22,835 nucleotides of DNA from Chitinophagaceae bacterium (GTDB lineage Bacteria; Bacteroidota; Bacteroidia; Chitinophagales; Chitinophagaceae): assembly GCA_016721725.1 (NCBI GenBank), contig JADKHN010000003.1, forward strand, positions 1-22,835, in the 5' to 3' direction. This document shows positions 10,474 to 21,349 of the stretch, one piece after another. The notes beneath the pieces were generated by a model. It worked only from the letters and a program-made list of their open reading frames with translations. It searched no databases and was not told where the DNA came from. The stretch's first letter is position 1. Each line of letters opens with the position of its first letter. Both the position numbers and the translations under genes were made by a program.

Positions 10474-11781
10474 TTACCGGCGCTGTTTTAGACTTTTAGT
10501 ATTGACCCTTACGCTGTCTTTTGCCGGAAGGAGCAGATTCAATGAATCTGCAGACCGGTTGGGTTCCAGGTCTTCCTCTTCTTCCGGACCATAATAATCC
10601 CCAAACAGGTTGGCCAGTGACCTGGCATGGTAAACAGCCCGGGTGAAACGATTCCCGATCACGATGATGGTCGCACTGTCTTTCAATAAGCGGATGAAAC
10701 TGGCATTGCTGCCATGCCACCATCCGTTGTGGTAGATGATCTTTTTGCCTTCGGGATAAATGTTCATGCGCCAGCCCAGTCCGTAATTGCGGATCCCCGG
10801 TTTCTCATTACTGTACGGGGCATAGGCTTGTTCCAGTGTTTCCGGTGTGAAGCAGGCGCCGGAATTGAGGAACTGGTCCCATTTCAGCAGGTCCCTTACG
10901 GTGGTATATATATTCTTATCGCCATAGACCCCGTCGAGGAATCCAAAGGGCATCAGGCGACCTTTCCAGTCGTAACTGGGTAAGGCAGTGCCGGTGTCCT
11001 TCAAACTGAAAACATAGGTATTCTTCATGTTCAATGGGGTGAAGAAAACCTGTTGCAGGTATTCGGCGTATTTTTTTCCGGTGACTTTTTCGATGAGTAA
11101 TGCCAGCAGGGCGTAATTGGTATTGCAATAAGAGAAATGGTGATCGGGAGGAGCGACATTCACCATGTCCGCCTTACGGCTGATCAGGAATTCGAGCACA
11201 TCCTCATTGGTGACGAACCGGGTCTTATCCCAACCCATGTTCTCCATGAAATGAGTATAATTGGGCAGGCCGCTGCGGTGATTTAATAAATTGCGGATAG
11301 TCACTCCCGCGTAATTGAAGGAAGGGAAGTACCTGGCCAATTCGTCATCAAGTTGAACGTTGCCATCCTGGACCAGTTTCAAAACAGCCATTGCAGTGAA
11401 GGTCTTGGTTATTGAAGCGATCTGTAGCGGGGTATTATCCCGGATGGTATCCCGTCCCGGGAGATGACCGGTTCCGCTGTATCGTTCAAATACCACCTGT
11501 CCTTTCCGGGCAACCAGTATGCCGCCGTTGAAACCGCGGACCTTCAGCACGGTGTCGTACCAGGATTCACAGGCCGCATGCAGGCGAAGGCTTTCGGCAC
11601 GGTCGAGAGGAGGGGGTTCCGGGATCGAATACCGTATCATTGTATCAGAGCCCCCGTTTATTTTTGAACCGGAAGAACGGCAGGACAGGAACCCGGCAGA
11701 CAGGATACCCATTCCCATGATCAGCAGAACCCGGTTCAGCAGGTTCGTGATGTATTTGAAATGGGGGGTAACCGGTATCAT
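10474..11781 (-). CDS. Serine hydrolase, beta-lactamase / penicillin-binding-protein-like lipoprotein
   Basis: 435 residues. Residues 17-33 are hydrophobic and end in GFLSC, a lipobox with Cys34, so the protein is probably anchored in the envelope. The serine beta-lactamase-like (class C / PBP4-type) fold shows all three motifs: S123-ITK (catalytic serine and lysine), YCN at 218-220 (the YxN motif) and HNG at 351-353 (the KTG-like box). RNLLNHRSGLPNY and YCNTNYALLALLIEKVTGK are typical surroundings. The C-terminal 40 residues are an acidic then basic tail. Enzymes of this group include esterases, D-aminopeptidases and D,D-peptidases as well as lactamases; the sequence does not say which, and resistance should not be assumed. 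It shares a 52-base divergent region with serA and points into the DeoR-SusCD block 183 bases away. Confidence 0.9.
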   Translation of the reverse strand: MIPVTPHFKYITNLLNRVLLIMGMGILSAGFLSCRSSGSKINGGSDTMIRYSIPEPPPLDRAESLRLHAACESWYDTVLKVRGFNGGILVARKGQVVFERYSGTGHLPGRDTIRDNTPLQIASITKTFTAMAVLKLVQDGNVQLDDELARYFPSFNYAGVTIRNLLNHRSGLPNYTHFMENMGWDKTRFVTNEDVLEFLISRKADMVNVAPPDHHFSYCNTNYALLALLIEKVTGKKYAEYLQQVFFTPLNMKNTYVFSLKDTGTALPSYDWKGRLMPFGFLDGVYGDKNIYTTVRDLLKWDQFLNSGACFTPETLEQAYAPYSNEKPGIRNYGLGWRMNIYPEGKKIIYHNGWWHGSNASFIRLLKDSATIIVIGNRFTRAVYHARSLANLFGDYYGPEEEEDLEPNRSADSLNLLLPAKDSVRVNTKSLKQRR

Positions 11782-11782
11782 G

Positions 11783-11811
11783 GTTGGAATAACTTAGAAC
11801 AGATATATTTG
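11783..11811 (+). promoter_or_regulatory. Candidate Bacteroidota-type promoter of serA
   Basis: TATATTTG at 11804-11811 fits the -7 consensus TAnnTTTG of the main Bacteroidota sigma factor exactly. A TTGG at 11783-11786 lies at about the right distance to serve as the -33 element. Transcription would start near 11817, leaving a leader of under 20 bases before the ATG at 11834. The region is shared with the divergent serine hydrolase. The box match is seen directly; its use is inferred. Confidence 0.5.
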
Positions 11812-11833
11812 TGCAAAATACGGGCTAATCATC

Positions 11834-13071
11834 ATGGGAGAAAAAAAAATAACCAGCTACCCGAAGGACAAGATCAAGATCCTTTTCCTGGAGAACATCA
11901 GTGATGTGGCAGTGGGCCATTTCACATCCGCGGGCTATGGTCATGTAAAAAAGATCAGCCGGGCGATGAGCGAGGAGGAACTGATCTCCGCGGTGAAGGA
12001 TGTGCACCTGCTGGGTATCCGTAGTAAGACGCAGGTGACTAAAAAAGTGCTGGAGGCCGCCACTAAACTACAGGCGATCGGCTGTTTCTGCATCGGGGTC
12101 AACCAGGTTGATCTGAAAGCGGCCACACAACAAGGCGTAGCGGTGTTCAACGCGCCCTACAGCAATACCCGGAGCGTGGCCGAACTGGTCATCGGCGCTT
12201 CCATCATGCTCATCCGGCGGATCATCGATAAGAACAAAGCCGCCCATGAAGGCGTCTGGCTCAAGGAAGCCAGTGGTAGTTACGAACTACGGGGCAAGAC
12301 CCTCGGCATCATCGGATACGGCAATATCGGCAAACAGGTCAGCGTACTCGCAGAAAGCCTGGGGATGAAAGTGATCTTTTACGACATTGAGACCAAATTG
12401 CCATTGGGCAATGCCGAGGATAAGAAAAGTTTCCGGGAAGTGGTCAGCCAGTCGGATATTGTCACCCTCCATGTACCCGAACTGCCCGGCACCCGGAACC
12501 TGGTGAATAAGCAGTCGCTGAAATATTTCAAAAAAGGCAGCATTCTCATCAACTATGCCCGGGGCGAAGTGGTGGACCTGGATGCGCTGCGCAAATGCTT
12601 GCTGGCAGGTGACCTGTCCGGTGCAGCCGTGGATGTGTTCCCGGTAGAACCTGAAAAGAACGGCGACTTGTTTTCCTCTCCGTTACAGGGACTCAGCAAT
12701 GTATTACTCACACCGCATATCGGCGGCAGCACGCAGGAAGCGCAACACAATATCGGCGATGACGTAAGCGGAAAACTGTTCAATTACCTGGAAAAGGGAT
12801 CAGCACCGGATCTCACAGCATCCCCGCCCTGGCCTTACCGCCCCAGGAACGCACGCACCGCATCCTCCATATCCATAAGAATGTCCCCGGGGTCCTGTCC
12901 GAGATCAATACCCAGTTGAGCCGGAACAAGATCAATATCCTGGGACAGTACCTGAAGACGAATGACTCCATTGGTTACGTGGTGCTGGATGTGGACAAGG
13001 GACTGAGCAAGCACGCGCTCGAATTGCTGAAAAAAGTTAAAGCCACGATCAAGGTGCGGTTGCTGTATTGA
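11834..13071 (+). CDS. serA: D-3-phosphoglycerate dehydrogenase with C-terminal ACT domain (one frameshift)
   Basis: Catalyses NAD-dependent oxidation of 3-phosphoglycerate to 3-phosphohydroxypyruvate, the first step of serine synthesis in the cytoplasm. The Rossmann motif is G161-YGNIG166, with FYDIE at 182-186 providing the acidic residue for NAD. The catalytic set is Arg243 (YARGEVVD), Glu272 (VFPVEPE) and His295 (TPHIGGST). The order and the NIGDDVSGKLFNYLEKG segment match the short E. coli-type enzyme of about 410 residues. A one-base frameshift near 12800 ends the open frame early at 12919. In another frame the protein continues as IPALALPPQER, then the ACT domain (HIHKNVPGVLSEINTQLSRN ... 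GYVVLDVD) to the TGA at 13069-13071. The ACT domain normally gives serine feedback inhibition. The total of about 412 residues restores the expected length, so I treat it as one gene. No serB or serC is nearby. Confidence 0.93.
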
Positions 13072-16000
13072 TCATCCGGACAATCCGTCGGGCACATACA
13101 CCGAAACGGTGGTCCCTTCATTCTTACGGCTGTTGATGACCAGCCTGGCATCCATCATTTTGACGAGGTCCTTGATGATCAGGTAGCCCAGGCCGTTACC
13201 TTTCTTATTATCGATATTGTTGGACGAAATGATGAACTGGTCGGCCATCACATTCTTGATCTGCTCTGCCGTCATGCCCACCCCTTCATCACTGACCGAT
13301 AGGATGACCATGCCTTCCGCAGGTTTGACCGAAATGACGATATCTCCTTTTTCAGAAAAATTGATGGCATTGGTGAGCAGGTTATAAACGAGGATCTTCA
13401 GGGGTTCGAAATACTGGTGGATCTTCAGATCGGGATCAGTCGTATTGACCAGGCGGATTTTTTTCTGTTTGGCCAGGGAGGAGATCACCCCGATCACCTG
13501 GTTGATCATATCATTGAGGCTGAAGGTTTCTTTAGCCAGACGCCGGTTCTCATTCTGGTATTTGATCCAGTTGAGGATATTGGTGGACAGCAACTGCAGT
13601 TCCTGGGCCGTATTGGTCATTTCCCGGATGGTCTCCTGTTGAAGTTCCTCGGGCATGAGGGCACGTTTTTCGATCAGGTTCTTTCCGGCTACGGTCACGA
13701 ATTTCAGGGGCGTTACGATATCATGACTGATGATGGAGATGAGGCGGGTCTTGATGCTGTTGTTCTTTTCCAGGATCTCGTTCTGTTCTTTGAGTTCGCT
13801 GGTCTTCTCCGCAACCTGCTGCTCCAGTTTCCTTTCCCTTTTGAGCAATTGTTTATTCCGGATCTGAGAATAGAGGGAAGCTATGCCCAGGATGGCGAAC
13901 AGGATCAGGAGGTAGAACCACCATTGTTTGTACCAGGGCGTAAGGATGGTGAACCGGATCTCGGAATAGGAATAATTATCAATGCCAAAGCCATTCAGCT
14001 TCCGGATTCGTAATAGGTGCTTTCCCGAAGGGAGGCCCACCAGCCGGATGACCGCATCGTCGTTGGTGCTGATGGTTTTCCAGTTCATCGTGTCGTTCAG
14101 CTGGTAATCAAGGTAGATATTCTCCTTGTTGCACCAGGCGGCATAGCCCAGCCGGATATAGATCTCGTTGGTATTGGCGGGCAAGTACACCTGGTCGAGG
14201 GAATCCGGCGGGAGGTTCCTGCCATTCACGAGGAATTCATCGATGTAGATCCCGCCTTCCGGCAGCACGGGCCTGGCTTTTTCAGGATTCACCCACAACA
14301 GGCCATCCATACTGGGGAATGAGATGGTCTTGTTTTTCATCTGCAGCGCGCAGGGTGTGCATCCTCCGTTCAGTTCGGTCATGTCCATCCCGTCTTTTTT
14401 CCCGAAATAATGATAATAAACTGTACGGGTATCATTTTCATAGGCTTCCAGCAATTCCTTCAAACTGGCCTTGAAAAGTCCGCGGTTGGTACTGATCCAG
14501 CAATAACCGAAATCATCGGGAATAAAACAGTGGGTGTATAAAAGATATTTGTTCTTGTCCACCGGCATCTTCTTGAAAATGCCGTTTTTGTAAATGAAGA
14601 ACCCTGATCCGTATGAACCCAGGAAGACATATTCCTTGTATTTCCAGATGGTCCGGATGCAGCCGGCTTCTTTTTTCAATAGGGTATCCAGTTTGTTTTC
14701 CCGGATATTGAACCGGAATAATCCCCCGCAGGTGGCAACAGCCAGTTTTCCCGGTTCGATCTCTTTGAAATCGGTAACCGGGTTATTGAATAATTGTACC
14801 GATGACCTGACCAGGGTGATGAAGCTGTCGGCCTCCAGCTTATAGATACCGTTGATACTGGCAAAGAAATTTTCCTTGCCGGATACGGCAATGACTCCGT
14901 CTGCCCTTAATTCCGGATAGCGGGTGATCCGGCGGGATATCCTGTTGAATTTATGCAGGCAGGAATGGCCGAGGTCGGGCTCCAGGGTAGAAAACCAGAG
15001 CAGGCTGTCCTGGGTTATGGAGATGTTGAACGTGAATTTTCCTTTGAAAGGCAGGCTGACCGGTTCGCGGCTGTTACCAATGATGTCACCTTCATTCGTG
15101 AGGATATTCCCGTTGTCCAGTTCGATCTGTGCATAATAGGAATTCCTGTTCCGGGGATTGATATCAGACCTTCTTTTCGGCTCTACCCGGTTCTCATTGA
15201 TCACGATCAGTCCTTTCGAATCCGTTCCGATGAACAGGATATGATTCTTTTCACTGTACTGAACCGATTTGATAAAGGCATCGGCCGGTATCCCGGAGAA
15301 GATCAGCCTGGCGGTCAACCGGCCATCCCGGGCATCAAACAGGTAAGCATTCCCTGGTTGATATAGACCGGGCTCCTCATACCACTCTCCCAAAACAGGT
15401 TCAGGTTGCTGATCTCCGGTGATATGGATCTTCCCGATTCATCAGTCAGGTCAACCGGTATCGCAATTCTAGACCGGGGGTCAAGTAAATAAGTCTTCTT
15501 ATCCCGGGTGCTAAAGACGATCTGCTGATCTATTTGGAAAAGTGAGATGATATTCTTCGGGTCAATGGGAAGCACAATGGGTTTGGACATGCTGATGGAA
15601 CTGTAGTTCAGGGAACTCGAATTCAACACGATACAGGAGGTGTCGTTCAGGCCGATGATCTTGTCGCTAACGGCAGAAAAGGAGGGCACCTCAGGCCTTT
15701 CAATTTTGTCGAGGAAAAAGGAATCGGATACGGCAAGCAGATAATAATTTCCGGTATAAGGGTTCCTGTTCCTGAAGGATTTTTTCCACAGGACAGGTTT
15801 GTTTTGTTGAATATTAAAAATATTCCCCGCCAGGTCGGAGATATAGACTTTGCCGGCCATGTTACGGGTGATGAACAACATCCTTTCCGAGCCGATTGAA
15901 GCTGTATTATCCCGCGTATAAGACCTGAAGTCGACCCCGTTGAACCTGGCGATACCCGCCTCCGTGGCGATCCACAGGAAACCGGTCGATTCATCCCATT

Positions 16001-16133
16001 GTAATCCCTTGATCCCGTTGGAAGGCAGTCCGTTGTCGGTATTGAATTGCTGGAGATGGTTTAGTACATCCGGCTGTGCCCGGGTAACCTGCATGATGAA
16101 CAGGGAGCCTAATATGATCAGCAATCTTTGCAT
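13072..16133 (-). CDS. Propeller-sensor membrane histidine kinase (one frameshift)
   Basis: About 1,020 residues. It starts with a signal peptide (LLIILGSLFIMQVTRAQ), then two-component-regulator propeller repeats (FNTDNGLPSNGIKGLQWDES, GFLWIATEAGIARFNGVDF, later HILFIGTDSKGLIVINENR and YCWISTNRGLFKA). A Y_Y_Y-like domain follows (LDYQLNDTMNWKTI, LPSGKHLLRIRKLNGFG), then one membrane helix (WWFYLLILFAILGIASLY) and a coiled coil. The dimerisation domain is SIISHDIVTPLKF, its histidine codon at 13725-13727. The ATPase domain shows the N box YNLLTNAINFSEKG, G1 SDEGVGM and G2 GNGLGYLIIKDL. It resembles the hybrid two-component sensors of Bacteroidota but has no fused receiver or HTH. A frameshift in the C run near 15353 splits it into two ORFs (15315-16133 and 13072-15393). 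It starts 34 bases after the response regulator, its likely partner. Its stop abuts that of serA. Confidence 0.92.
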
Positions 16134-16167
16134 GGGAGGCTTGCTCAGACAAGTTACTGCAAACCGG

Positions 16168-16776
16168 TCAATAATTCACGTTATAGAGTGTGGCCAGTTC
16201 CATCAGTTCTTTGATGTTCCCGGCATTGGTCTTTTCAAAGATGCGGGTCTTGATGGTGGAGATGGTATTCATTTTCAGGTTGAGGGTATCGGCGATATCC
16301 TTGGTGCCGATCCCTTTGAGCACATAATGCAATATCTCCAGTTCACGGGGAGCCAGGGTATTGAAAGGGTTGCCATGGTGTTGTATGGAAGTATTCCGCT
16401 CCGGCGTTTCATTGTGCAGGAACTTCTCCAGGATCTTCAGCATCTCTTCTTCACCTACAGATTTGGAGAGATAATAATTGATGCCGTATACTTTCAGGGC
16501 TTCTCCATAGATCTCGGGCGGTTGCATGGAAAAGACAAGGATCTGCAGGTCGGGATAAACGCGGCGGATATTGGGGATCACCTCCAGGGTGCTGCCATCG
16601 GACAGGATGATATCCAGGATGAGGTGTGAGAATTTCTTCTTCACCAGTTCCTGCATCAGTTCACTGCAGGTTGATACCTCAACGATGTCGCTGTAACCCA
16701 GCGAGAGCTGGATATTCAGCTTCAATCCCTTGCGGATCATGCTGTGATCATCTGCTATCAGTATGGAGGGTTGCAT
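16168..16776 (-). CDS. NarL/FixJ-family response regulator (receiver plus LuxR HTH)
   Basis: 202 residues, intact. Receiver domain residues 1-120: acidic pair Asp9-Asp10, phosphoacceptor Asp55 (LILDIILSDG), switch Ser83 (VFSMQ) and Lys105 (YYLSKS), all in normal places. LuxR-type HTH about 140-195: LAPRELEILHYVLKGIGTKD, IADTLNLKMNTISTIKTRIF, EKTNAGN. The protein should bind DNA when phosphorylated, most probably by the kinase encoded 34 bases downstream. It begins 5 bases after the stop of the giant PKD protein, so the three genes are almost certainly co-transcribed. A target may be the palindrome upstream of the operon, but that is inference. Confidence 0.94.
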   Translation of the reverse strand: MQPSILIADDHSMIRKGLKLNIQLSLGYSDIVEVSTCSELMQELVKKKFSHLILDIILSDGSTLEVIPNIRRVYPDLQILVFSMQPPEIYGEALKVYGINYYLSKSVGEEEMLKILEKFLHNETPERNTSIQHHGNPFNTLAPRELEILHYVLKGIGTKDIADTLNLKMNTISTIKTRIFEKTNAGNIKELMELATLYNVNY

Positions 16777-16781
16777 CTTGA

Positions 16782-19700
16782 TTATCTGATTATGGTTACC
16801 AGTCCCTGGAAAAATTGTTGCCTGCTGTCCTTCAGGTCGATCATGTAAACATAAGAGCCTGTCGGTTGTTCCTTCCCTTTATATTTCCCGTCCCAGGGAT
16901 TGGCCGGATAATTTTTCGATTCAAAGATGACGGTACCGTAGCGGTTGTAGATCCTGACCACGGCATCCGGGAACTGAGACAGCGCGGGGATCACCCATTT
17001 GTCATTCTTGTTATCCCCGTTGGGTGAGAATGCATTCGGTATGAAGACCTCGGGGATCACTTTCACCAGTACATCATCCGTCGCCGAACAATGCGAATTT
17101 ACGTCTTCGGCCTTTAACTGATAAGTGGTATTCACCGTCGGGCTCGCCAGCGGTTGCAGGATATTCGCTGAATTCAGTCCTGTAGCGGGTGTCCAGAGGT
17201 AGCTGTAAACCGAAGCCGGACTGACCGAAGCCGTCAGTAAGACCGGGTTGCCCGAATTCTTGTACTTATCGGGGCCCGCGTTGACGACCGGGATGGGGTT
17301 GACCTGCAGCACATCATTGACCGTTGCGGAGAGGCAGCCATTGAAACTGACCGTCAGACTGATCGCATAAGTACCGGCACTGGAATAGGTTCTGTTGAAA
17401 GGGGGAACGGATGTGCCCGTGCCATTGCCGAAATCCCAGTTCCAGGCATCGATACCGGTGGCCGTAGAAGTAAAGAGTACGGGCCTGTTTTCGCAAACCG
17501 TGTCCTTTTTGATGTTGAAAGAGGCGACCGGTGTCAGGAAGATATCGGGCAGGGTGATCCTTGCCGTATCGCTCGGACAACCCTGAGCGTTAGTTACCAC
17601 ATGTTTGACCACGACATTGCTTTGCGCAGCGGTATAAATATGCGTGATGGTATTGCCGGCACCGCTATTGGTGGTCTGCCCGTCACCGAAATCCCAGTAC
17701 CAGTTATTGGGCCTGCACTGTTGTACGACGAAGTGAAACTGACGGTACTGCCCGTACAAAGGTTGCCGGAATAGCTGAAACTGACGAGCGGTTTGGCAGA
17801 GATCGTTACAGTCTTCCTCGAGGTATCACTGATGCAACCCTTGTCAGATATGGTTACCAAAGAAATGGTGTAAGTGCCGGGGGCCAGGTAACGGTGGAAG
17901 AACGGGGTATTGGTATTCCTGGTCAATGTGGTCAGATCTCCGAAATCATATTTCCAGCTCACGATCGCCCCTCCGGATACAGATGAGGTATCGGTGATCT
18001 GTACCGAGTCGATGGCACAGAGGGGGGATGCAGCTCCGAGTCTGGCAACAGGGTCTGGATTGATGATGATCTGCTTGGTGGTATCGCTGATACATCCTTC
18101 TGCGGTGAATATGCGATACCGGATATTCTGAATTCCGGTTGTTATGAATTTTTTCCTGGCGTTGATGGTGGTCTGTGTTGACCCGTCATCAAAATTCCAC
18201 AGGTAACCGGTGATATTAAAGGTTCCAGGAGGGGTGACATGAATGAAATCGATGGTATCCCTGAAGCAATTGCCGGTGGATATGCTGAAATCGGCCAGCG
18301 GTTTGGCCGTAACGGTTACGGTCTGCCTGGAGGTATCACTGATGCAGCCATTATTGGACGTGGTGACGAGCCAGATATTATACGTGCCGGGTAATAGATA
18401 ACGATAATAGAAAGGCGTGTTCACTGCACGGTTTACTGTGTTGCCATCGCCGAAATTATACCGCCAGTTGACGATGCTGCCGCTGGCGATGGAAGAAGTA
18501 TCGGTGACGAGTACGGAATCGGCGCAGATGGCGGTGGTGACACCCATCCTGGCGGTCGGACTGTTATAAACGATGATGGACTTGGTGGTATCTCCAAAAC
18601 AGCCGTTGTTGGCAAACACCCGGTAACGGATATTCTGAACACCGGGCGTGAGGAATCGTTTGCGGGCATCGATGGTGGTTTGGGTGGTGGCGTCATCGAA
18701 ATTCCACAGGTAGCCCGTGACCGTGAAGGGACCGGGGAATACATGGGTGAAATCTATGGTGTCTTTCAGGCAATTCAGGGCGGATACGGTGAAATCAGAG
18801 AAGGGTTTGTCAGATACCGTGACCGTCCGGCGGAAAGTATCACTGGTACAACCCAGGTTTGATACCGTAACCAGTGAGATGCTGAAAGTGCCTGCCGTAT
18901 TGTAGGCATGATAGAAAGGGGTATTCGTTGTCCTGACCAGGGTATTGCCATCACCGAAATCATAACGCCAGTTGACGATGGTGCCGGTTGAAATGGAAGA
19001 AGTATCCGTGATGTAAATGGAATCTCGGACACAGATATTGCCGCTGATGCCGAATTTGGCGAGGGGTTTATCATTGACTGTGACGGAACGGTAACAGGTA
19101 TCGCTTACACAGCCATTATTGGAAGTGGTGATGAGTTTGATGGTATAGGTGCCCGGTAAGACATAGGTATGATAGAAAGGAGTATTGACAGTACGGACCT
19201 GGTTATTGCCGTCGCCGAAATAATAGTGCCAGCTGGAAATGGAACCTGTTGCAACCGTTGATGTATCCGAGATCTGCACTGAATCGCTGGCGCAGATGGG
19301 TGTACTGGCGCCGATGACCGCGGTGGGGGTGGGGTGGATGGTGAGTACCTTGGTGGTATCGCCCATACATCCGTTATCGGCGTATATGCGGTAACGCACG
19401 TTTTGTGTGCCGGCCGTGGCGAACAGTTTACTGGCATTGACCGTGGTCTGCGTAGTAGCATCGTCAAAATTCCAGAGGTAGCTGGCGATATTGAAGCCTG
19501 CGGTGGTGGAAGTGCCGGTGAAATGAAGGGTGTCTTTCAGGCAATTGGCCGGTGAAATGCTGAAATCAGCTACCGGACCGGGATTCACCACGATCTTCAC
19601 GGATGCGAACTCGGTCTGGTTGCAGTTCGGGATCACCGCATTGGTATAGGCGACAGGCAAATAGAACGTGCCGTAATTGTTGAACGTGAAATCCTGTTGC

Positions 19701-21349
19701 AGGGTATATACATAATAGGTACGGCCGTTGATGACCTCGGTCATGAAAGGTACCGGAGCGGCGATGATGGAATCGGTATTGGGGAAGATGCCGGGTACCT
19801 GGCTCAGTTTCCAGTGAATGGAAGTGGCGGGATAGGCCACTTTTACGAAAAGACGTACCGGGGTGTTCCGGCAGGTGAACGTATCGGTCTGCCCGTTGGT
19901 ATTATTCACATTCTTGATCGCACTGTAAAAATTGAGGTTGTTGATGAGGGTGCCCACGTTGTATCCGTAGCTTTCAAAATAACCGATGCCATAGACCAGT
20001 GCCGTGAATGCGGAATCACTGGTGATGGTATGCTGCATATCCGCATTCGTGAGATTGGCGAAGGCTACTGAATAAGCGGGGTTATTGGGATGTACCTTGA
20101 TCTGCGCGGGGGGAAGGGGAGTTCCGTCAACCAATAATGAACTGAGACCGGCAGTAGGGATGGTGATATTGGAATACACGTAATCGATCCCGAATTTGGA
20201 ACTGGTGTAAAAAAGAACGGATTTCTGTCCCTGTTCGATAGGGCTCAGGTAGATCATTTCCGGATCTCCATACTGGTTATTGTTAAAAGCCCAGCATTGA
20301 TTTTTATTTGGGGTGTATTGCGAAACCATCATGGGTTTGTCGGAGGTATAATAATCACCGCCCGTAGAATCCATATATTCATAAAAGAAATTTTTGATCA
20401 GGCCGGTCATGACCACCCCATTTCTCTTGACCACAGTTGTAGGATCCAGTACACAGATCCGGTAATAGTTTCTGAATGTAGAGTTGATATTCGTATTGGT
20501 ATTATTCAGTACGTGATGTGTAAGGTATTGAGTTCCCCAGGCTTGTGAAGGGAAAATCTGCTGTTGCATGTATTCTCCGCCATCACCGCGACAAAGCCGT
20601 ATGCCACCGGATCCGGAAAAAAGGGCGAAAGGATGGCAGTTTCCATCGGCACCGGGAACGGAAATGATCTTGCTTCCTGTCATATCCTTGCTGGCAGAAT
20701 CGGGATTGAAATTGAAAACCGCCTTCCCGAATACACTGAACGACTCCCCTTTATTCAGGTTTATGGTATAAGTCTGACCGGGTAACCAGCCATTCTTTGT
20801 GGTATCTGAAGGAGTGATCTCCAGCCTGGTATTGTCCTCTGATGCTATGGCATAAAACCAGGAATACCAGTCAGTGGGACTGGATTGGGAAGTTGTTTGA
20901 TAATAATTGATTGAATAATAGGAATATCCATAGGTCTCAACCGGCATCAGCATGGTAGCGCCGGAGACCATCAGGGCGTAAACGTGTGCATAAACCGCAA
21001 CCGGTTCGGTGCTGACGATATGAATGCCCCGGGTATTGAGTCCGTCGGTGAGGATACGGGCGTCGTTCGGACCCGATTTGGGTATGAGGATAGTGGCATC
21101 AACAGTATTGGCAGGTATATTCAAAGTGGTGGTCCAGCCGGTGGAATTGATCGAGACCGTGACCGTAGCGGCCTGGACCGTACTGATGTAGAGGGCCAGT
21201 TCCTGGGCATTGACCGGGGTCTCGTTGAAAAAACTGTAATCAAAGCCATATCCCAGCCAGAATTCCTTACCCCTGTTCGACCTGTCCTGCGCCAGGATCG
21301 ACTGGGTGAAGAGTAAACCAGCCAGTATGAGAATAATGGTCTTTTTCAT
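16782..21349 (-). CDS. Giant secreted IgGFc-like / PKD-repeat protein with T9SS type B sorting domain (one frameshift)
   Basis: About 1,522 residues. I take the start MKKTIILILAGLLFTQSILA (ATG 21347-21349) rather than the ATG six codons earlier because it gives a standard signal peptide. After it comes an IgGFc-binding-like domain (RGKEFWLGYGFDYSFF, GIHIVSTEPVAVYAHVYA, ATMLMPVETYGYSYYSI, FYAIASEDNTRLEITPS) over roughly residues 30-500. Nine PKD domains follow, recognised by WNFDD or FGDG cores. The C-terminus is VFIPNAFSPNGDNKNDKW ... IYNRYGTVIFES ... GTYVYMIDLKD-like, the gliding-motility-associated domain that directs type IX export. A frameshift near 17713 (between SYNSAGP and NNWYWDFGDGQT) splits the gene into ORFs of 1257 and 325 residues. 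A large exported adhesin or matrix protein is the best reading; the ligand is unknown. First gene of the three-gene operon with the regulator and kinase. Confidence 0.9.
17792..19576 (-). repeat. Seven PKD units of two alternating types (A-B-B-A-B-A-B)
   Basis: Inside the giant protein, type A units (about 82 residues) carry YLWNFDDxxTQTT, a QNxRYRxxxxxGC stretch and DTTK. Type B units (about 87 residues) carry DTSS, NWRYDFGDGN, NTPFYHxY, GTYxISLVT and NGCxSDT. In protein order they run A1 (core near 19468), B1 (19215), B2 (18955), A2 (18700), B3 (18450), A3 (18193), B4 (17945). A2-to-A3 spacing is about 507 bases, A1-to-A2 about 768, the difference being one B unit. The total of 595 residues equals three A plus four B units. 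Two further, more divergent PKD domains lie downstream, outside this repeat. Confidence 0.8.

Noticed and set aside
10429..10476. Read-through extension of the serine hydrolase: after TAA 10474-10476 the frame stays open for 15 codons (AEKDVPATKRKVRKN)
   Set aside because: The extension is short and no read-through signal is visible; the basic residues are probably chance in an A-rich trailer.
10474..11781. Antibiotic-resistance beta-lactamase
   Set aside because: The motifs fit the broad serine hydrolase family with YCN and HNG variants; nothing points to a dedicated resistance enzyme.
13417..14013. Plus-strand ORF of 198 codons
   Set aside because: Antisense to the histidine kinase catalytic region; acidic, repetitive translation typical of shadow frames.
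17792..19576. CRISPR-like or tandem DNA repeat array
   Set aside because: The periodicity is of coding PKD units of about 250 bases with divergent codons, not short identical repeats with spacers.
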